A stretch of DNA of 64,000 bases, taken from positions 1,178,001 through 1,242,000 of the forward strand of contig NZ_CP080627.1 in NCBI RefSeq assembly GCF_025917315.1, given 5' to 3'. This document shows positions 1-8,470 of this stretch, in pieces; the first letter of the stretch is position 1; every line of letters begins with the position of its first letter. The notes beneath the pieces are model-generated. The model saw nothing but the letters and a program-made list of their open reading frames with translations, ran no database searches and was not told the origin of the DNA. Both the position numbers and the translations under genes were made by a program. The stretch is from Halomonas qaidamensis. GTDB taxonomy: Bacteria > Pseudomonadota > Gammaproteobacteria > Pseudomonadales > Halomonadaceae.

Positions 1-456
1 GTTATCGCTTTGGAACAGCACGTTGATGGCCAGGCGCTTGAGGCGCTGGTCGCAGCGGTAGATGTGGTGTTGGATTGCACGGATCGTTTTTCGAGCCGCT
101 ATGCGATTAACGCTGCCGCTCATCAGGCCGGCGTACCACTGGTCTCTGGAGCGGCCATTCGTTTTTCTGGGCAGTTAGCGGTTTTTGATCCTCGTAACCC
201 TACATGCCCCTGCTATGCGTGCCTATACCCGCCAGGGGACAGCGAAGATGAAGCCTTGAGCTGTGCTGAAAGCGGGGTAATGGCACCACTGGTTGGATTG
301 ATCGGCTGTTTTCAAGCGATAGAGGCTTTTAAGCTGTTGAGCGGCACAGGGAAGCCGCATCAAGGCCTTTCCACTTTTGAAGGCCTGAGTGGTCAGTGGC
401 GCCACTTCCAAGTGCCTCGCGATCCTGCTTGCCCCGTGTGTGGTCGCGCTGGTTAG
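1..456 (+). CDS. moeB: MoeB/ThiF/HesA-family adenylyltransferase, C-terminal part
   Basis: The reading frame is open from base 1, so the start lies outside the window. The family activates the C-terminal glycine of a ubiquitin-like sulfur carrier (MoaD or ThiS) by adenylation, in molybdopterin or thiamine synthesis. What remains is the second half: a conserved Asp-rich stretch (VLDCTDRFSSRY), an SGAA strand, the first zinc-binding pair CYAC, the catalytic-type cysteine in the SCAESGVMAP context, and the second zinc pair CPVC at the very end. This C-terminal layout matches MoeB. ThiF is very similar and cannot be excluded without the N-terminus. A formate dehydrogenase needing molybdopterin (or its tungsten form) lies in the same window but is not adjacent. 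The gene is convergent with ahpF. Confidence 0.8.
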   Translation, partial: VIALEQHVDGQALEALVAAVDVVLDCTDRFSSRYAINAAAHQAGVPLVSGAAIRFSGQLAVFDPRNPTCPCYACLYPPGDSEDEALSCAESGVMAPLVGLIGCFQAIEAFKLLSGTGKPHQGLSTFEGLSGQWRHFQVPRDPACPVCGRAG

Positions 457-465
457 CCATACGGG

Positions 466-495
466 TAAAAAAACGCCCGCTGAGCAGCGGGCGTG
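466..495 (-). terminator. Rho-independent terminator of ahpF
   Basis: A 9-bp stem (acgcccgct / agcgggcgt, 473-481 and 486-494) is preceded on the plus strand by seven A residues (467-473). Read on the minus strand it is a GC stem followed by a T run, so it ends the ahpF transcript. It lies between the convergent moeB-like gene and ahpF. Confidence 0.75.
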
Positions 496-576
496 ACGTC
501 ACGGTCTTTACGTCAAAGGAACAACCTAAAGGGCGGTAGGGGATCCGCCCAGCAGGCTAGCTAATGTCGAATCAGG

Positions 577-2133
577 TTAGTGGCGAATCAAGTAGTCAAA
601 CGCACCAAGTGATGCTTTTGCACCTTCACCCATGGCGATAATAATTTGCTTGTACGGCACGGTGGTAACGTCACCTGCGGCAAATACGCCAGGTACTGAT
701 GTCATGCCATGAGCATCGACAATGATTTCGCCGCGCGGTGTCATTTCAATAGGGGAGCCTTTCAGCCACTCGGTATTAGGCACGAGACCAATCTGTACAA
801 AGATGCCCTCCAGAGCGATGGTCTTAAGCTCGTCAGTGTTGCGATCTTTGTACGTTAAGCCGTTAACACGGCTACCGTCCCCCGTCACTTCTGTGGTTTC
901 AGCGTTTAAAATAATGTCTACGTTGGGCAGGCTCTTAAGCTTTTTCTGCAGCACGGCGTCTGCACGCATTTCACCCATAAACTCGACAAGAGTGACGTGG
1001 CCCACAATGCCGGCCAAATCGATCGCCGCTTCAACACCAGAGTTGCCGCCACCAATCACTGCTACGCGTTTACCCTTGAAGAGCGGGCCATCGCAGTGGG
1101 GGCAGTAAGCAACGCCTTTGTTGCGATACGTTTGCTCGCCGGGTACGTTCATTTCGCGCCAGCGCGCACCGGTCGCCAGCACGAGCGTTTTACTCTTTAA
1201 TTTAGCGCCTGACTCGAAGATTACTTCGTGTAAACCACCTTCGGTTTCAGCTGCTTTAAATGTCGTCGCGCGCTGAAGATTCATTACGTCAACCTCATAC
1301 TCTTTGACGTGTTCTTCCAGGGCGCTAACTAGCTTGGGACCTTCGGTATGGCTGACTGAAATAAAGTTTTCAATGCCCATGGTGTCTGCTACTTGGCCAC
1401 CGAAACGCTCAGCAGCGACACCGGTGTTGATGCCTTTACGAGCTGAGTAAATCGCAGCGGATGCACCCGCCGGGCCACCACCAATCACTAGCGTATCAAA
1501 AGCCGCTTTTTCACTTAGCTTTTTGGCTTCACGCTCAGCAGCGCCTGTATCCACTTTAGCGAGAATCTGTTCTAGGGTCATGCGGCCCTGGTCAAATGGC
1601 TTACCATTTAAGTAGATGCTGGGAACCGACATGATTTCCCTGGCTTCGACTTCATCCTGGAACAGCGCGCCGTCGATGGCGACGTGGCGAACGTTCGGAT
1701 TGAAAATTGCCATCAAGTTGAGCGCTTGAACAACATCTGGGCAGTTCTGGCAGGAGAGTGAGTAATACGTCTCGAACAGCATTTCACCGTCGAGTGCCTT
1801 GATTTGATTTAGCAGTTCTTCGGACGTTTTGGGGGGGTGTCCACCCACTTGTAGCAGTGCCAGCACCAACGAGGTGAACTCATGCCCCATCGGGATGCCC
1901 GCAAATACCACGCCGGTTTCTTCGCCGGGGCGGTTAATGGCAAATGACGGCGTGCGATTATCCTGGCCGTCAGTTTGCAGTGTAATCTTGTCGCTTAGGC
2001 TGCTGATGTCTTCGAGCAAGCCTAGCAACTCACGTGACTTGGCGCCGTCATCGAGGGACGCAACGATCTCGAACGGTTGAGTCACTTTTTCTAAATAAGC
2101 TTTCAACTGATTTTTTAAATTGGCGTCCAGCAT
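577..2133 (-). CDS. ahpF: Alkyl hydroperoxide reductase subunit F (AhpF)
   Basis: AhpF passes electrons from NADH through FAD and two disulfide centres to the peroxiredoxin AhpC. At 518 aa it has the usual length. Visible parts are an N-terminal double thioredoxin-fold domain with redox pair CQNC at residues 128-131, an FAD-binding GGGPAG near 218-223, the second redox pair CPHC at 344-347, an NADH-binding GGGNSG near 361-366, and the C-terminal [10 protein letters not shown] motif of the thioredoxin-reductase family. The start has GAGGA upstream. ahpC lies just upstream on the same strand, but a terminator after ahpC and a 202-nt gap imply ahpF has its own promoter or depends on read-through. 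Confidence 0.97.
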   Translation of the reverse strand: MLDANLKNQLKAYLEKVTQPFEIVASLDDGAKSRELLGLLEDISSLSDKITLQTDGQDNRTPSFAINRPGEETGVVFAGIPMGHEFTSLVLALLQVGGHPPKTSEELLNQIKALDGEMLFETYYSLSCQNCPDVVQALNLMAIFNPNVRHVAIDGALFQDEVEAREIMSVPSIYLNGKPFDQGRMTLEQILAKVDTGAAEREAKKLSEKAAFDTLVIGGGPAGASAAIYSARKGINTGVAAERFGGQVADTMGIENFISVSHTEGPKLVSALEEHVKEYEVDVMNLQRATTFKAAETEGGLHEVIFESGAKLKSKTLVLATGARWREMNVPGEQTYRNKGVAYCPHCDGPLFKGKRVAVIGGGNSGVEAAIDLAGIVGHVTLVEFMGEMRADAVLQKKLKSLPNVDIILNAETTEVTGDGSRVNGLTYKDRNTDELKTIALEGIFVQIGLVPNTEWLKGSPIEMTPRGEIIVDAHGMTSVPGVFAAGDVTTVPYKQIIIAMGEGAKASLGAFDYLIRH

Positions 2134-2261
2134 GACAGTGGCTTCCTCGCAGTCAGCAGTAATGAGTTCTCAACCTAAAACGCTCGCTGCTGTTGAAATG
2201 AAAGACAGCATCATGAGAAAGAGCGATAGGGAAAACGATGGTTGCGTTAACACGGGTACTC

Positions 2262-2293
2262 AAAGAAAGACACCCGGGGTCGCCCGGGTGTCG
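2262..2293 (-). terminator. Rho-independent terminator of ahpC
   Basis: A 10-bp GC-rich stem (gacacccggg at 2269-2278 and cccgggtgtc at 2283-2292) is followed on the minus strand by the T-rich tctttcttt. It lies about 43 nt after the ahpC stop and separates ahpC from ahpF transcription. Confidence 0.75.
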
Positions 2294-2335
2294 CGCTGCC
2301 TTAAGGGCTACCCTGTATCGGCAGCAGTAGGCGGT

Positions 2336-2899
2336 TTAGATTTTGCCTACGAGATCTAGAGAAGGAGCAAGTGTCTCTTCACCTTCTTTCCATTTAGCCG
2401 GACATACTTCGTTCGGATTCTCACGAACGTATTGAGCGGCCTTCACTTTGCGCAGCAACTCTTCAGCGTTACGACCGATGTTACCAGCGTTGATTTCGAC
2501 GATCTGGATTTTACCGTCAGGATCAACAACAAAGGTGCCGCGCTCAGCAAGACCCGCTTCTTCGATCAATACGTCGAAATTGCGAGAAATTTGCAAGGTC
2601 GGGTCGGCGATCATCGGGTACTGCAGTTTACCGATGGTTTCAGAGCTGTCATGCCAAGCTTTGTGAGTAAAGTGGGTGTCAGTAGACACGCTGTAGATCT
2701 CAACACCTAGCTTTTTAAATTCAGCGTAGTTGTCAGCCAGATCGCCAAGCTCTGTCGGGCAAACAAAGGTGAAATCAGCTGGGTAGAAAAAGAAAATAGA
2801 CCACTGACCTTTCATGTCTGCTTCAGTAACGTCGATAAATTCGCCGTTCAGATAAGCAGTCGCTTTAAACGGTTTTACTTCAGTATTGATCAAGGACAT
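2336..2899 (-). CDS. ahpC: Alkyl hydroperoxide reductase subunit C (2-Cys peroxiredoxin AhpC)
   Basis: AhpC reduces H2O2, organic hydroperoxides and peroxynitrite in the cytoplasm and is re-reduced by AhpF. The 187-aa protein is the standard length. The peroxidatic cysteine is Cys47 in FTFVCPTE and the resolving cysteine is Cys166 in NEVCPAKW, matching the spacing of enterobacterial AhpC. A ggag ribosome-binding site lies upstream of the start. Downstream comes a terminator and then ahpF, the electron donor. The AT-rich upstream region contains an OxyR-like element, so peroxide induction is likely. Confidence 0.98.
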   Translation of the reverse strand: MSLINTEVKPFKATAYLNGEFIDVTEADMKGQWSIFFFYPADFTFVCPTELGDLADNYAEFKKLGVEIYSVSTDTHFTHKAWHDSSETIGKLQYPMIADPTLQISRNFDVLIEEAGLAERGTFVVDPDGKIQIVEINAGNIGRNAEELLRKVKAAQYVRENPNEVCPAKWKEGEETLAPSLDLVGKI

Positions 2900-2968
2900 C
2901 TATAACGTCTCCAAAATAAGTGAATGACAGTGGAAAAGATTGAGTTTTATTTTAACCAACTACGACTA

Positions 2969-3014
2969 ATAGCTAAAATTGTAAAAATAAATACATGCAA
3001 TAGCTTAAGGCTAT
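2969..3014 (-). promoter_or_regulatory. Possible OxyR-type control region upstream of ahpC
   Basis: At 3000-3014 the sequence atagcttaaggctat closely fits one half of the OxyR consensus (ATAG-n-T-nnn-A-n-CTAT), with both tetrads intact. A weaker half (ATTG...AAAT, 2978-2992) sits exactly 7 nt away, which is the expected spacing. Downstream on the minus strand lies an AT-rich stretch with a -10-like taaaat near 2950. The site is inferred from pattern only. Confidence 0.4.
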
Positions 3015-3238
3015 GTGTGTGCATTATTAATATTTAGCTACCTTACAAGTGGGGGTGCAGTGAGCCGATCACAAGAATTTTTCACATGGACTTGCGATAG
3101 GCGTCGCTGCACCGCAGAATTCGCTCGTCTGGCATAGTCGCCATAGCTGTTTAGGCGTTTTGGCATAAGCTGAACATCTGAACGATGTGGCAATCCACAA
3201 CTATTTTTATGATATCGGTTTTTATAAGGAGTAGTGAG

Positions 3239-4342
3239 ATGGGGAATATTCACAAACTTTCAGTGGCCGTTACGGCCCTCTCTTTTGCCGTAGCGGCTGC
3301 CAGTGCCCAAGCGAATGAAGTGCGAGTTTATAATTGGTCTGACTATATCGCCCCTGAAACGCTTGAAACGTTTACCGAGCGCACCGGTATTGAGGTGATC
3401 TACGATGTGTATGACAGCAATGAAATCCTAGATGCGGCACTTTTATCGGGTCGTTCTGGCTATGATGTAGTGGTTCCTTCTACACATTATTTTACGCGTC
3501 AGTTAAAAGCTGGCGTTTATCAGCCGCTGAACCATGAGCTGTTACCCAACCTGGACAACCTTAATCCTGAGTTAATGGGTAACCTGGAAGGTATCGACAG
3601 CGGTAGCGAGTACTCTGTGCCTTATATGTGGGGCACCAATGGCCTTGGTTACAATGTTGATCGTGTCACCGACATTTTAGGTGATGATGCGCCCGTGGAT
3701 AGCTGGGCACTGTTATTCGATCCAGACATTACTAAACAGCTTAGCGATGCTGGCTGTGGATTAGCCATGCTAGACTCTGGTGATGAAATGCTTTCTCCCG
3801 CTATGGCATACCTTGGCCTTAGCCCACTGAGTGAAAACATTGAAGATCTTGAAGCGGCTGGCGAACTAATCGCTAACATCCGCGACAACATTACGTATTT
3901 CCACTCGTCTCGTTATGTTTCCGACCTAGCAAATGGCGATATCTGCGTAGCAGCAGGTTATTCTGGCGATATTTTCCAGGCGGCCGACCGTGCTGAAGAA
4001 GCGGGACGTGATTTCACCATTGCTTACAGCATTCCCAAAGAAGGCGCTGCGCTGTGGTTTGATATGATGGCCGTTCCAGCAGATGCGCCGAATACTGAAA
4101 ATGCCCACGCGTTTATCAACTTTATTTTAGAGCCAGAAATTGCGGCTGAAATTAGTGAATATGTGCGCTATGCCAACCCTAATGCAGCGGCAAATGAGTA
4201 CCTGTCTGACGAGTTGCTAAATGATCCTGCCGTATATCCTGAAACGGATGTCATGCAGAACCTCTACGTTGCGGTAGAGAAGCCTCAAGACGTTCAGCGC
4301 GCGCGTACGCGTATCTGGAACCGCGTCAAATCAGGCCGTTAA
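3239..4342 (+). CDS. potF: Periplasmic putrescine/spermidine-binding protein (PotF/SpuD type)
   Basis: This is the substrate-binding protein of a polyamine ABC importer. The chosen ATG has AAGGAG seven bases upstream and opens directly into a Sec signal peptide (MGNIHKLSVAVTALSFAVAAASAQA). A longer reading frame begins at 3185 but lacks a good ribosome site and would bury the signal peptide. The mature protein begins NEVRVYNWSDYI, the PotF/SpuD family hallmark, and contains the SVPYMWGTNGLGYN strand of the binding cleft. The 367-aa length is typical. It is first in potF-potG-potH-potI and is followed by two hairpins, which may raise its level relative to the transporter parts. Choice between putrescine and spermidine cannot be made from sequence alone. 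Confidence 0.93.
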   Translation: MGNIHKLSVAVTALSFAVAAASAQANEVRVYNWSDYIAPETLETFTERTGIEVIYDVYDSNEILDAALLSGRSGYDVVVPSTHYFTRQLKAGVYQPLNHELLPNLDNLNPELMGNLEGIDSGSEYSVPYMWGTNGLGYNVDRVTDILGDDAPVDSWALLFDPDITKQLSDAGCGLAMLDSGDEMLSPAMAYLGLSPLSENIEDLEAAGELIANIRDNITYFHSSRYVSDLANGDICVAAGYSGDIFQAADRAEEAGRDFTIAYSIPKEGAALWFDMMAVPADAPNTENAHAFINFILEPEIAAEISEYVRYANPNAAANEYLSDELLNDPAVYPETDVMQNLYVAVEKPQDVQRARTRIWNRVKSGR

Positions 4343-4356
4343 TTTAGCCAGCATCT

Positions 4357-4420
4357 AACAGCGAGCCAAGCGTCTGCGAGGCTCGCTGTCATTTTTTAAC
4401 GCCCGGTTTCCGGGCCCTTT
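4357..4420 (+). terminator. Tandem hairpins between potF and potG (partial terminator)
   Basis: The first stem pairs acagcgagcc (4358-4367) with ggctcgctgt (4380-4389) and is followed by a run of T at 4392-4397. A second compact stem, gcccgg-ttt-ccgggc, spans 4401-4416. The next gene starts only 15 nt later, so this probably works as an attenuator or mRNA 3'-end stabiliser for potF rather than an absolute stop. Confidence 0.65.
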
Positions 4421-4434
4421 GATGGGAGTGGCGA

Positions 4435-5619
4435 ATGGTCACTACGCCCCTGTCGAACGAGTCGTCATCTTCTCCTTCGGTGATTCCTGCTGCCGCTCAG
4501 CGCGCCCAGGGAAAAACACCACGGTTTGCAGAAGATATCGTGCTTGAGGTAAAGCGTTTAAGTAAGCGCTTCGACGATTCGCTTGCAGTTGATGATGTTA
4601 ATTTGCAGGTAAAGCGCGGTGAAATTTTCGCCTTGCTAGGTGGGTCTGGGTCAGGTAAATCGACGTTGTTGCGTATGCTCGCGGGGTTTGAAACGCCCAG
4701 CGAAGGGCGGATTCTGCTAGGTGGTGAAGAGATCACTTCTATGCCGCCACATAAGCGTCAAATCAATATGATGTTCCAATCCTACGCGTTATTTCCTCAT
4801 ATGACGGTAGCTCAAAATATCGCGTTTGGACTCAAGCAGGACAAGCTAACCGCTTCAGAAGTCGACGCACGTGTGGCGCAAATGCTCAAGCTGGTGCATA
4901 TGGAGCGCTTCGCTAAGCGCAAGCCGCACCAGCTGTCTGGCGGCCAGCGTCAACGGGTAGCGCTCGCACGCTCGCTGGCCAAACGTCCCAAATTACTGTT
5001 GCTGGATGAACCGATGGGGGCGCTTGATAAAAAGTTACGCACTGAAATGCAGCTCGAGGTCGTCGAGATTATTGAGCAAGTGGGTGTTACCTGCATCATG
5101 GTGACTCACGATCAGGAAGAGGCCATGACCATGGCTGATCGAGTCGCGATTATGGCTGACGGCTGGATCGAACAGGTGGGTTCTCCAGTAGATATTTATG
5201 AAAGTCCGGCGAGTCGAATGGTGGCGGAATTTGTCGGTACGGTAAATATCTTCGAAGGTGAGATCGTCGAAGACGCTGCGGATCACTGTCGTATTGCATC
5301 ACCCGCCTTATCTCGTCCGATCTACATTGATCATGGCATTACAACGCAGGCGGTAGATCGACGCGTATGGGCGGCACTGCGCCCAGAGAAAATCTGGCTA
5401 ACCCGTGAGCAGCCATCCGCTGCGTACAACTGGGAAGCAGGTAAAGTGGATGATATTGCTTACTTGGGAGGTTACTCGCTTTACTACGTGCGTACCGCTT
5501 CTGGGCAAATGATAAAAGTGAGTATGGCCAATACGGAGCGACGTGGTGATCGCCCAACCTGGGAGGATAGCGTTTATGTCTATTGGGAAGACCACAGCGC
5601 TATTGTGCTGAATCGCTAA
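4435..5619 (+). CDS. potG: Polyamine ABC transporter ATP-binding protein (PotG type)
   Basis: This is the ATPase of the polyamine importer and drives uptake on the cytoplasmic face of the membrane. Seen in order: a 30-residue non-conserved N-terminal tail, Walker A GGSGSGKSTLL, Q-loop MMFQSYALFPHMTV, signature LSGGQRQRVALARSLAKRP, Walker B LLLLDEPMGALD, the H-loop THDQEEAMTMADR, and a C-terminal TOBE-like regulatory domain. The MMFQSYALFPHMTV and KKLRTEMQLEVVEI segments are very close to PotG. GGGAG lies upstream of the ATG. It sits between potF and potH in the standard order. Confidence 0.94.
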   Translation: MVTTPLSNESSSSPSVIPAAAQRAQGKTPRFAEDIVLEVKRLSKRFDDSLAVDDVNLQVKRGEIFALLGGSGSGKSTLLRMLAGFETPSEGRILLGGEEITSMPPHKRQINMMFQSYALFPHMTVAQNIAFGLKQDKLTASEVDARVAQMLKLVHMERFAKRKPHQLSGGQRQRVALARSLAKRPKLLLLDEPMGALDKKLRTEMQLEVVEIIEQVGVTCIMVTHDQEEAMTMADRVAIMADGWIEQVGSPVDIYESPASRMVAEFVGTVNIFEGEIVEDAADHCRIASPALSRPIYIDHGITTQAVDRRVWAALRPEKIWLTREQPSAAYNWEAGKVDDIAYLGGYSLYYVRTASGQMIKVSMANTERRGDRPTWEDSVYVYWEDHSAIVLNR

Positions 5620-5650
5620 TGTCTCAGTGGCTGACAGGAGATCGCCTATC

Positions 5651-6559
5651 ATGATGCCAGCTCGCATTACAGGCTTCGTAAAGCGGCTGCAACTAGGACG
5701 CCGCGCCGTTATCGCGCTGCCTCTTTTGTGGCTTACGCTGTTCTTTTTACTGCCGTTTGCGCTAGTCCTCAAGATAAGCCTTTCAGAAGCGGCAATTGCT
5801 ATCCCTCCCTATGGGCCGCTCGTTGAGTATGCTGACCAAACGCTCAATATCTTTTTGAATCTGGGCAACTATCTGTTTTTGTTGTCAGATTCTCTCTATG
5901 TGGCGGCCTACTGGGGGTCGATAAAAACCGCGTTTGTAGCAACAGTCGCCTGTTTGCTGATTGGTTACCCAATGGCGTACGCGATGGCACGTGCTCCTGG
6001 GCGCTGGCAGCTTATTTTGTTGCTGTTAGTGATGCTGCCGTCGTGGACCTCGTTTTTGATTCGCGTCTATGCATGGATGGGTATTTTAAGTAATAGCGGA
6101 TTGATTAATAACCTATTAATGGGAATAGGGGTGATCGACTCACCATTACGCATGATGAACACCCAGTTTGCTGTCATCATCGGTATTGTGTATGCCTACT
6201 TGCCGTTTATGGTACTACCGCTTTATGCCCATCTAACGCGGTTGGATAACTCACTGTTAGAAGCCGCTTCTGATTTAGGGTCGCGTAAGTTGAATACCTT
6301 TATTAAGGTCACACTGCCTCTCTCTATGGGCGGAATTATTGCAGGCTCTATGCTGGTGTTTATTCCTGCAGTGGGAGAGTTTGTTATCCCTGAGCTGCTA
6401 GGGGGGCCCGATACGTTGATGATCGGCAAAGTGCTGTGGGAAGAGTTCTTCTTAAATCGCGATTGGCCTGTGGCTTCGGCGTTAGCCATGGTGATGCTAT
6501 TGCTATTGTTAATTCCCATTGTTTGGTTCCATCGCTATCAATCACGGGAGCTTGAATAA
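5651..6559 (+). CDS. potH: Polyamine ABC transporter permease (PotH type)
   Basis: This is the first inner-membrane permease of the PotFGHI importer. The chosen ATG at 5651 has AGGAG ten bases upstream. A GTG at 5627 is in frame but lacks a ribosome site. The protein (302 aa) has about six hydrophobic segments, beginning with ALPLLWLTLFFLLPFALVL, a long periplasmic loop, and the EAA-loop region EAASDLGSRKLNTFIKVTLPLS that docks on the ATPase. Its stop codon overlaps the start of potI by one base, indicating translational coupling. Confidence 0.92.
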   Translation: MMPARITGFVKRLQLGRRAVIALPLLWLTLFFLLPFALVLKISLSEAAIAIPPYGPLVEYADQTLNIFLNLGNYLFLLSDSLYVAAYWGSIKTAFVATVACLLIGYPMAYAMARAPGRWQLILLLLVMLPSWTSFLIRVYAWMGILSNSGLINNLLMGIGVIDSPLRMMNTQFAVIIGIVYAYLPFMVLPLYAHLTRLDNSLLEAASDLGSRKLNTFIKVTLPLSMGGIIAGSMLVFIPAVGEFVIPELLGGPDTLMIGKVLWEEFFLNRDWPVASALAMVMLLLLLIPIVWFHRYQSRELE

Positions 6560-7401
6560 TGATGAGACTGCGTCGACGCCCAAGCTTCTCTTCCGTGATG
6601 TTGGTGTTGGGCCTGTTGTTTCTCTATTTGCCGATGGTTGTGTTAGTGGTTTACTCCTTCAATTCCTCACGGTTAGTGACGGTATGGGCTGGGTTTTCCA
6701 CGCAATGGTATGGCGAATTATTCCGTGATAAGCAGATCCTTTCTGCCGTATGGACGAGCCTAAAAATTGCCTTCTTCGCGGCCAGTATGGCGGTATGTTT
6801 GGGGACGGTAGCCGCGTTTGTAATGACGCGTTATGGCCGTTTCAGGGGAAAGACGGCACTGTCGAGTATGGTGACTGCGCCGCTTGTAATGCCGGAAGTT
6901 ATTACGGGGCTATCGCTATTATTGTTATTCGTGCAGATGGCACAATTGATTGGCTGGCCGGCGGATCGCGGTATGGCGACTATCTGGATCGCGCATACGA
7001 CGTTTTGTAGTGCTTATGTGGCGGTGGTTGTGGCAGCGCGGTTGCGTGAAATTGATCGCTCAATTGAAGAGGCCGCTATGGACTTAGGCTCGCCGCCGGT
7101 GAAGACTTTCTTCTTTATTACGCTGCCGGTTATTTCACCTGCATTAGCAGCAGGATGGTTATTGGCATTTACCCTTTCATTAGATGATCTAGTAATTGCC
7201 AGCTTTGTGTCAGGCCCAGGAGCGAATACGTTACCAATGGTGGTGTTTTCATCGGTGCGCATGGGGGTATCGCCTAAGATCAATGCGCTGGCAACACTGA
7301 TTATTCTGGCGGTATCGCTTGCGACATTTATTGCGTGGTACTTCATGCGTCGTGGTGAAGCAAAACGTAAAGCGCTACTGCGCCAAGCCGATAGCGCTTA
7401 G
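6559..7401 (+). CDS. potI: Polyamine ABC transporter permease (PotI type)
   Basis: This is the second permease of the polyamine importer, 280 aa with about six membrane segments. The EAA loop reads EEAAMDLGSPPVKTFFFITLP, the region that contacts PotG. The signature SLDDLVIASFVSGPGANTLPMVVFS near the C-terminus is typical of PotI/PotC proteins. The start overlaps the potH stop (TAATG), with GGGAG eight bases upstream inside potH. It is the last gene of the operon, and a minus-strand gene follows 23 nt later. Confidence 0.92.
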   Translation: MMRLRRRPSFSSVMLVLGLLFLYLPMVVLVVYSFNSSRLVTVWAGFSTQWYGELFRDKQILSAVWTSLKIAFFAASMAVCLGTVAAFVMTRYGRFRGKTALSSMVTAPLVMPEVITGLSLLLLFVQMAQLIGWPADRGMATIWIAHTTFCSAYVAVVVAARLREIDRSIEEAAMDLGSPPVKTFFFITLPVISPALAAGWLLAFTLSLDDLVIASFVSGPGANTLPMVVFSSVRMGVSPKINALATLIILAVSLATFIAWYFMRRGEAKRKALLRQADSA

Positions 7402-7424
7402 GTACTAGCGTTAGAGTATTCAAA

Positions 7425-7634
7425 CTAAAGCACATCGTCGTCTCGACCGGTGAGTACTGCTTCTAGCTCACCGGTCATCAGCGAAACAATAATGTGTAAT
7501 TGAATCGGTGCGCAGCATTGATGACAGTCTTCCCATGTGTCATGACTACCTTGAGAGGTGTCAATCACAAACGTCAGGGGTGTGTCGCAGTAGGGGCAGT
7601 AAAAGTCATGATTTACAAGCGCGTCATCTTGCAT
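7425..7634 (-). CDS. CPXCG-motif cysteine-rich small protein
   Basis: This 69-aa protein has two cysteine pairs, YCPYCDTPL near the N-terminus and DCHQCCAP in the middle, suggesting a small zinc-ribbon-like fold. It matches the family of short CPXCG proteins common in gammaproteobacteria, whose role is unknown. AAGGGGAAA lies upstream of the ATG as a good ribosome site. It is convergent with potI and has no obvious partner nearby. Confidence 0.8.
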   Translation of the reverse strand: MQDDALVNHDFYCPYCDTPLTFVIDTSQGSHDTWEDCHQCCAPIQLHIIVSLMTGELEAVLTGRDDDVL

Positions 7635-7669
7635 GGCTATTTCCCCTTGATGTGATCGTTAATGCTTAG

Positions 7670-7713
7670 TCTATGAAAGGTTCAGTCTGTGTCTATGAAA
7701 GGTTCAGTCTGTG
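7670..7713. repeat. 22-bp direct repeat, two exact copies
   Basis: Copies at 7670-7691 and 7692-7713 are identical and head to tail (each starts tctatgaaagg). They lie in the roughly 295-nt gap between the CPXCG gene and the DUF3617 gene, just upstream of the former's start. I see nothing else definite in that gap. Confidence 0.9.
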
Positions 7714-7929
7714 AAAAGCGCTGAAGTGAAATAGTAATGGGTTGGTTCAAGCGCCATTGTCCTGGGCGTGGCGGTTGGCAGCGTGCAGTGACGAGTATTC
7801 GGGGCCTGAGAATAACCTTCCCGACAATAATAAGTCATAAGGTAATAGTGTAGCAGCGTGCCTGCTCGGTAGGGCATGTGAGTAATGAATCAGGTAGGAT
7901 AATAACGTATTCCTTAAAGCCACCTAGAG

Positions 7930-8367
7930 ATGAGTGCGATGATGAAACGATACATGGCAGTAGCGGCCTTTTTGGCCTTCCCGATGGTTGCTCAGGCAGA
8001 AACCCCTAACGTCACGCCTGGCGAGTGGGAGTTTGTCAGCGTGACCAGCATGAGTGGCGACATGCAAATCCCAGATCAAACAGAGACCGAGCGTCAGTGC
8101 ATCACCCAAGAAGAGCTAGACAGCGCTGAGTTTGGCTTCATTGAAGAGGAAGAGGGCTGCGAGCTGCTCAACCAGGATATGAATGCCGATGGTCTTTCCT
8201 ACAGCATGGTATGCCGTGCCGATGGCGGTGAAGCGACTATCGATGGCGAAATGCGTTTTATGGGTGAGCAGATTGAAGGCAATGTGGATATATTCACACA
8301 GTCGCCAATGGGTGAGCTGAGCATGAAGACCGTCATTGAGGGTGAGCGTATTGGTGACTGTGACTAA
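7930..8367 (+). CDS. DUF3617-type secreted protein
   Basis: This small exported protein (145 aa) has unknown function. A Sec signal peptide (MKRYMAVAAFLAFPMVAQA) is followed by the typical opening PGEWEFVSVTSM and a pattern of conserved cysteines (ERQCIT, EGCELL, VCRADG, GDCD) likely to form disulfides in the periplasm. The mature part is acidic, as expected for a halophile. In-frame starts at 7939 and 7942 would give a tighter signal peptide, and none of the three has a strong ribosome site. It ends in a terminator shared with the RND operon. Confidence 0.8.
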   Translation: MSAMMKRYMAVAAFLAFPMVAQAETPNVTPGEWEFVSVTSMSGDMQIPDQTETERQCITQEELDSAEFGFIEEEEGCELLNQDMNADGLSYSMVCRADGGEATIDGEMRFMGEQIEGNVDIFTQSPMGELSMKTVIEGERIGDCD

Positions 8368-8395
8368 TACGTCAGTTAGCTTATCTTCATGATCT

Positions 8396-8421
8396 AAAAA
8401 GGCGCCTGTGTGGCGCCTTTT
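8396..8421. terminator. Bidirectional terminator
   Basis: A symmetric hairpin aaaaaggcgcc-tgtgt-ggcgcctttt (stem 8401-8406 / 8412-8417 plus A/T extension) lies between the convergent DUF3617 gene and the RND pump gene. It has A and T tracts on both sides, so it can end transcription from either direction. Confidence 0.8.
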
Positions 8422-8470
8422 GTGTGTTGAGGGTAGGCGAGGGAGCTTGCCATCTTGGCATGGTCTTGCG

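Noticed and set aside
2120-2359. A 79-aa plus-strand frame between ahpF and ahpC
   Set aside because: It runs through the ahpC terminator and overlaps both genes antisense, with no ribosome site.
3038-3253. A 71-aa minus-strand frame in the ahpC-potF gap
   Set aside because: It covers the potF ribosome site antisense and resembles no protein family.
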